From Melitaea cinxia (Eukaryota; Arthropoda; Insecta; Lepidoptera; Nymphalidae): 64,000 bases of DNA. The stretch is taken from assembly GCF_905220565.1 (NCBI RefSeq), contig NC_059406.1, positions 4,474,001 to 4,538,000 on the forward strand, written 5' to 3'. The notes under the pieces were generated by a model. The model saw nothing but the letters and a program-made list of their open reading frames with translations, was not told the DNA's origin and searched no databases. The translations under genes were made by a program, and so were the position numbers. Each line of letters opens with the position of its first letter. The first letter of the stretch is position 1. Below are positions 60,946-64,000 of this stretch, piece by piece.

Positions 60946-63538
60946 TGTGTGTATATATGTGTTTCATACATTATATAGTAAAATATTTACTTATTTATAG
61001 GTTTTTTTTTTCTTTTTTAATAATTATGTAAGTTTATCATATCGTAGTTTTTATCTATTTATAATTGATCTTTACTCCTTAATTTGTGCACACCTTAACC
61101 GCTGCTACTGTATCGTGTCCTGTACCCAAAGGTTATCTGGAAGAAATCGCTATTTAGCGATAAGATCGCCTTTGTACATCTTCTATTGTATCTTTCTTTA
61201 CATGTGTCTGTATTTCGGTGTACATTAAGAATAAATAAATAAATTAAAAAAAATAGGAGTACATAAAAACGATCTCGACTCCAAGATCAACAAACGATAC
61301 AACTTACATTACCCAAGCTTCGTTCCATAGCTTTCACATGTTATTTTCACATTTCGCACATGATTTTAACATTTCACACGTTAACTTAACGTTTTCACAC
61401 GGTTTTTTAACAAACGTTACCTATTATAGCTCCCCCCTACACCCTGCGCCTCTCACCCCCAAAAATCCCATAATTCGGTTTTACTTAATCTAAAACATAG
61501 CCCATAGGCCTCCTTTCTCATGTAGGAGAAGGATCAGAGATTAATCTACCACGCTACTCTAATGTGGGTTGGCAGATATATTCTCTACTATGAGTAACGA
61601 TCGCTATCAGGTGTACTTGATAACAACCGGGACCTACTGCTTAACGTGCTCTCTGAGGCACGGTGGGGAAACCCACAAGGACTGCACAAACACCCAGACC
61701 ACGGCAAACACCTGTATGGCCAATAAGTCCTTGGACTTACAGGCAGACTGGAAACAAATATTTTTATAAACATAAATATCCTCTCCAAACGGGAATCGAA
61801 TCCGCGACCGTCGGTGTTTAGGCGCCGCTGACACGGCCCACGCATCATTCCATCAGCATCACAGTTAAAATAATCCTATAAAATTGCACGTTTTAATATA
61901 TTACTTGAATTGCAGTTGGCGATACAGAGAAACCACCCTTGACGCCATTGCGGCCAAAAGTAAATTCTATTTTCCATCTTTTCGGCGAATGGCTTTTCGA
62001 GGCTGCCCTCGTAGGGACGACACCGACCAATAGTAACCAACGTAAGTTACACACAGCTCAATATGGCTACGAATAGATATTGTTAGCAAAACGAAAACTC
62101 AAATCTGGCAATCTTCTGATTTTAGAAAAAGCCGAAGGGACTCCTCCTCCGCCATCGCTGTCAGACGCGACTCAAAAATTGAACATGCTGAGCTATCAAG
62201 CAGGTTCGTAAAAAGCATTTTTTGTTATTTCCCGTGTAATAAAAACACGAGTAATAATTAATCGACGAATGAACCGTTCCGAGCGCAGGGCGCGCCGTGG
62301 CGCTGGGCACGCTGTGCCGCGTGGTGTGCTCCAAGCAGTGCCGCGAGGAGGTGCTGGCGCCGTACCTGGCGCGCACGTACGCGGCGCTGCAGCGCGGCCT
62401 GCGCGACCCCGCCACCGCCGCCGCCGTCGTGCTGGACGCGCCCGACATCTTCCGGTACGGGCGCCACACCCTGCGCGAAACGGACTTTCGACTAGCCCGT
62501 TGGCGCAGTTTGTAGTGACCCTGCTTTCTGGGGGGTTGTGGGTTCGATTCCCTCCCTGAGTCTGGGTGTAATGTATATATTTATTTATATATTTATATAT
62601 GTATTATTTATAAGTATGTTTTTCAAAAAAAAAATGTAGCTATACCAGTCGGCTGTTACCTTTAACACAAGCATTAAGTTGCTTACTTTAGGGACAGACG
62701 ACCGTGTGTGTAAAAAAAACAAAAAAAAAATAACAAAAAAAATAAAAATAAACGGACGTGCGTGCTTGTGACTGCGACGTATACATGTGAATGCACGCAC
62801 ACGTGCTTGTTCGCGTATGTGTACACGTGCTCACATGCGTACAAGATGCGCCATGGTGCGTACGTTTCGTCGACATTGCGTGTGCGCACCGCGTGAGCCA
62901 CAGTTCACTTCATTTGTAAATATAATGTAACAAACATATGCAACGCATTCAGGCTGTAATATCCCACTGCTAGGTATAGGCCTCTTTTTCCATCTAGAAG
63001 AAGGATCCGAGCTTAATGCACCACGCAGCTCCACTGCGGATTGGTGGATATGTCCCTATGTCCCTACTTTGAATAACGATCGCTAACAGGTATTTGTTAT
63101 AAAAACCGAGACCGATGGCTCAACGTGCTCTTCGAAGCACGGCGGGGAGACCCACAAGAATAAACATCAAGTCCGGAAAGAAATGTTTGTACAAATAGAA
63201 ATATTCATCCCGAGCAGGAATCGAACCCGCAAATCGTCGGGTGCTTTAGGCAGACTATTCGCACCACTACACTAGAGCGGAACAAAAAAAAAAAGTAATA
63301 AATAATAGCGTCTAATTTATCTTTGTAGGCTTGATTTAGACGGCGTACTGGTTCTAGTACCAGACTTCATATCGGCACTAGATCGTATCCTGTCCGAGCG
63401 GGAACCAAAACTGGAATGTGGTACGATCGACAAGCGCGAGCTGCGTAAAGCTGCTATCAGTCTCCTGTTGTCTCTGGTAGCGTTTCCGTACCACTACAAG
63501 GGCTTACCCGTGCCGGAATTCCCCGGATGCAATGAGTA
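50644..63538 (+). CDS. RALGAPB: Ral GTPase-activating protein subunit beta (RALGAPB) homologue, 5' part, continues past the right edge
   Basis: Exons: 50644-50784, 51061-51298, 52087-52321, 52484-52644, 52870-53012, 53457-53580, 55976-56137, 57485-57574, 61916-62041, 62126-62203, 62289-62454, 63329-63538; phases agree throughout and the last ends in a donor (TA|GTGAGT), so the gene runs on. About 624 residues are seen, roughly the first 40 percent of the family. Recognisable blocks: start MYSEWNSLPL; VEWVLEVIRYGLSLPL; HNLFVPRPNE; CVLFEVWILACHRCFPSP; GNPVDLTKPHLIS; RPKVNSIFHLFGEWLFEAA; GTLCRVVCSKQCREEVLAPY. The beta subunit is the obligate partner of the catalytic RalGAP alpha subunit and restrains RalA/RalB signalling; the GAP-like domain lies at the C-terminus, outside this window. 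The donor of exon 4 (G|GTCGGT) is weak but is the only phase-compatible choice. The start of exon 7 is less certain (acceptors at 55975 and nearby both fit). Exon 7 carries a Gly/Ala repeat. Confidence 0.93.
51299..52086 (+). other. RALGAPB intron 2
   Basis: AT-rich with an ATT-repeat at about 51570-51590. No exon or named repeat was seen. Confidence 0.4.
52733..52862 (-). repeat. Short interspersed repeat fragment next to RALGAPB exon 5
   Basis: GCTCACCTGATGGTAAGCGA, TTACCGTAGCTTATAGACGC and CACGTTGCCGACCCTATCCC; ends 7 bases before the acceptor of exon 5. Confidence 0.65.
53084..53325 (+). repeat. Near full-length tRNA-derived SINE, forward
   Basis: The head has A-box-like GCGTTGGCGCAATGGTCACA and B box GTGAGTTCGATCCCCGCACA. 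The body has TCGGTCCCGGTTGTTATCAT and ends near CATAGTAGGGAATATATCTG. In RALGAPB intron 5, sense. Confidence 0.75.
53581..55975 (+). other. RALGAPB intron 6
   Basis: 2.4 kb. An RTE-like fragment lies at about 53590-53770 and two diverged copies of the short CTACGG repeat in reverse at 55388-55562 and 55600-55830. The middle is AT-rich. I looked for the serine/proline exon that follows FLG in other RALGAPB proteins and did not find it. Confidence 0.45.
56138..57484 (+). other. RALGAPB intron 7
   Basis: AT-rich, with an A-run at 56778-56795. Open frames here look random. No exon or named repeat was seen. Confidence 0.4.
57918..60386 (+). CDS. Intact non-LTR retrotransposon ORF2 piece: endonuclease C-terminus plus reverse transcriptase (CR1/Kiri-like)
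   Basis: 822 residues with no stop. The N-terminus enters in the middle of the endonuclease-exonuclease-phosphatase domain (GDFN at 27-30, then SQLDLMIVS and a YHDLV block for the catalytic His), so the copy is 5'-truncated and the first Met is not the original start. The reverse transcriptase is complete: LDFSNAF at about 449-455 (first catalytic Asp), GVPQGGVLSP at about 506-515, YADD at 536-539. The C-terminal LERLQNMIIRFIFG and VKLWNALPRDIR blocks are typical of CR1/L2/Kiri-group elements. The 3' UTR runs to about 61250 and ends in a short AATA/A-rich tail, interrupted by another repeat at 60399-60739. It lies in the sense direction in RALGAPB intron 8. The intact RT frame indicates recent insertion; the 5' truncation makes this copy non-autonomous. 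Confidence 0.88.
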   Translation: MHISYFDTFESLLERYTLCVDHTIIMGDFNTCILRNDHRAHRLKNIINSANLCLLPTNATHFFPNCVPSQLDLMIVSAPERVHLHGQFPAEGFSYHDLVYLSYKIRAPKPKPTVVMRRSFKNFNTETFQRDLSGIDWTSVLSTPAVSDKLNIFNSLLTQLFDIHAPLRPVKLKHLPAPWLTEDVKALMVKRNTSKSKFKLNPTEDNLTRYKKLRNRCNKICRDAQRNFINNSINNKSTSDVWKFLNTLGIGRQRDNICKSTDLDTLNNYFTTVDVLTPSVRDNTIAEISLRSKINNTPFRFHSVDIEDVYKHFQAIKSDAIGCDGVSRRMITLSINTVLPIICNIFNHSLSSNTFPELWRLAHVIPIPKLSNPSSHTHYRPISVLPFLSKVLERIVHKQLTHYLHDNNILSPFQSGFRPGHSTVSALAKICDDMRLGIDKQQVTIIVLLDFSNAFNTVDHDILLAIFENLNFSPDVVNWFRSYLYDRAQRIRTIDKLSSCSRLRAGVPQGGVLSPLLFSIFINSLTYILSLPFHLYADDLQIYLTTPVDDLATAIGRVNQELAVICSWCKSYGLSINPNKSQISIIGNSIQISKVDVSYLPPVCFGGSKLEFHGSIKNLGLILDSTLSWRPQVAEISRKIYAAIGTLRKWKNFLPIKTKISLAHTLLFPILDYADVCYSDLSETLLSKLERLQNMIIRFIFGLRKYDHISDYRAQLNWLKIRERRNLHLLSFLYSILFHPTTPPYLKKCFTFLGSDVPSTLGLRSQGDNRLKHPISHSQCYSKSFCVKAVKLWNALPRDIRQAESIDIFKRRVKKHFLSTYR
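60399..60739 (+). repeat. About 330-bp interspersed repeat inserted in the LINE 3' UTR
   Basis: Begins in a CATT-repeat and ATTACAGCCTATACAG and ends near GCCGTAGCCACACAGCA. AACATTTATTT occurs just left (ending near 60398) and just right (from 60740), which fits a target duplication. Shortened copies lie at 1128-1408, about 3930-4075 and 47568-47719. Confidence 0.65.
62490..62720 (+). repeat. Second family of tRNA-derived SINE, forward
   Basis: Head CTAGCCCGTTGGCGCAGTTT (A-box side) and GTTGTGGGTTCGATTCCCTC (B box), body TAATGTATATATTTATTTAT, tail CCAGTCGGCTGTTACCTTTA and GACGACCGTGTGTGTA. It starts 36 bases after RALGAPB exon 11. Confidence 0.75.
62940..63285 (-). repeat. tRNA-derived SINE, reverse orientation, near full length
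   Basis: Tail GGCTGTAATATCCCACTGCT first, head last, with CAGGAATCGAACCCGCAAAT as the complement of a B box. It ends about 40 bases before RALGAPB exon 12. Confidence 0.7.
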
Positions 63539-64000
63539 GTGAGTGATTTATATTTTACCTTTAATTTGTCTTTATTGTATATTTCAATGGCTATTGTGTC
63601 AACAACCAATAGTGTCAACAACCAATAGTTAGAAATTAAATATGTGCCTATAGACAAGATTAAGTGGGTCTGGTGCAAATGCATTATCCCCAAAGCAATC
63701 GCAAGCTATCGGTCGGACATCACGAGTATGGTCGTGTGCAAAGTATATTCCGTTAAGGAGTGCGTATGTGTATTATTTACTATATGAATAGGATAAAAGG
63801 TTATGTTATTTGTACTGATAAGTGTCTTGGAGTGTGTTTTGTCCATCTTGTCGTTGAATTTTCTCCATCTGTTAGTTTCAAAAAATACTGGACTAATTTT
63901 GATCGGACATCGTATAACAAAAGCTCCCACGCTCATTCAAAAGTGATATTTTTCGAAATCGTTCGAAAACCGCTAAAGTTTAAATATGTCAAAAATCGAA
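63539..64000 (+). other. Start of RALGAPB intron 12
   Basis: It begins with the donor GTGAGT and runs to the edge. A local tandem TGTCAACAACCAATAGT (63597-63630) is the only pattern noticed. Confidence 0.5.

Larger units (their letters stand above)
57656..61502. mobile_element. Inverted-repeat DNA element with 8-bp target duplication, filled by a LINE
   Basis: Ends are imperfect inverted repeats of about 36 bp: the left begins GGTAAAGCTTTAGATTAG and the reverse complement of the right begins GGCTATGTTTTAGATTAA, both running on to AAAACCGAATT. The flanks carry the direct repeat CATAGGCC (57648-57655 and 61503-61510). Inside, on both sides of the LINE, are short tandem copies of a TTTCACACGTTATTTTCACA-like unit (about 57780-57912 and 61325-61410). 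Without the LINE the element is about 0.5 kb and has no coding sequence. The 8-bp duplication fits hAT, P or Merlin families, but the terminal bases do not decide between them. Confidence 0.75.
57612..61850 (-). repeat. tRNA-derived SINE split in two by the inverted-repeat element
   Basis: The left piece 57612-57655 (CGCTTCAGCCTGTACTATCT..) and right piece 61503-61850 join at the duplicated CATAGGCC into one copy of the SINE seen elsewhere in the window. The right end carries the tRNA-like head (GGGAATCGAATCCGCGACC on the plus strand, the complement of a B box). The copy is antisense to RALGAPB. Confidence 0.8.

Overview
This is a eukaryotic nuclear window with the character of a moth or butterfly (lepidopteran) genome. 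It is AT-rich. Genes are split into short exons with GT..AG introns, and the spaces between are packed with tRNA-derived SINEs, RTE/CR1-type LINE pieces, Helitron-like ends ending in CTAG, and short inverted-repeat elements of types I associate with Lepidoptera. No bacterial, organellar or CRISPR features were seen. The assignment to Lepidoptera rests on recognised repeat types and protein families, not on a search.

Five host genes can be assembled exon by exon, with splice phases that agree. (1) 1529-5397, minus: RNF126/RNF115-type E3 ubiquitin ligase (Drosophila iruka), 6 exons, about 309 aa. (2) 10000-29918, plus: an MTMR10/11/12-type catalytically inactive myotubularin, 12 exons, 691 aa. 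(3) 35313-42056, minus: metaxin-1, 6 exons, 315 aa, with a C-terminal membrane anchor. (4) 44055-44684, plus: BAP31-like ER membrane protein in one uninterrupted exon, 209 aa. (5) 50644 to past the right edge, plus: the N-terminal 624 or so residues of Ral GTPase-activating protein subunit beta, 12 exons seen. Genes 1/2 and 3/4 are divergent pairs, and 2/3 are convergent. The five genes belong to unrelated pathways (ubiquitination, phosphoinositide scaffolding, mitochondrial import, ER export, small-GTPase control), so nothing here suggests an operon-like system.

Most of the rest is mobile DNA. Highlights are a nested stack in a RALGAPB intron (SINE split by an inverted-repeat element, itself split by a LINE with an intact 822-codon frame, which carries a further insertion in its 3' tail). 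There are also two hAT-like elements with exact 8-bp target duplications, a long-TIR MITE, a 409/142-bp tandem array at the left edge, a tandem array with a GCCGCCATCTTGG core, an RTE frame cleanly interrupted by a 152-bp insertion with a 9-bp duplication, and an ORC4-like exon fragment. I did not find a clearly new biological system. The strongest leads are the nested stack, the ORC4 fragment, the intronless BAP31 without a dilysine tail, and Gly/Ala-repeat expansion inside coding exons of two neighbouring genes.
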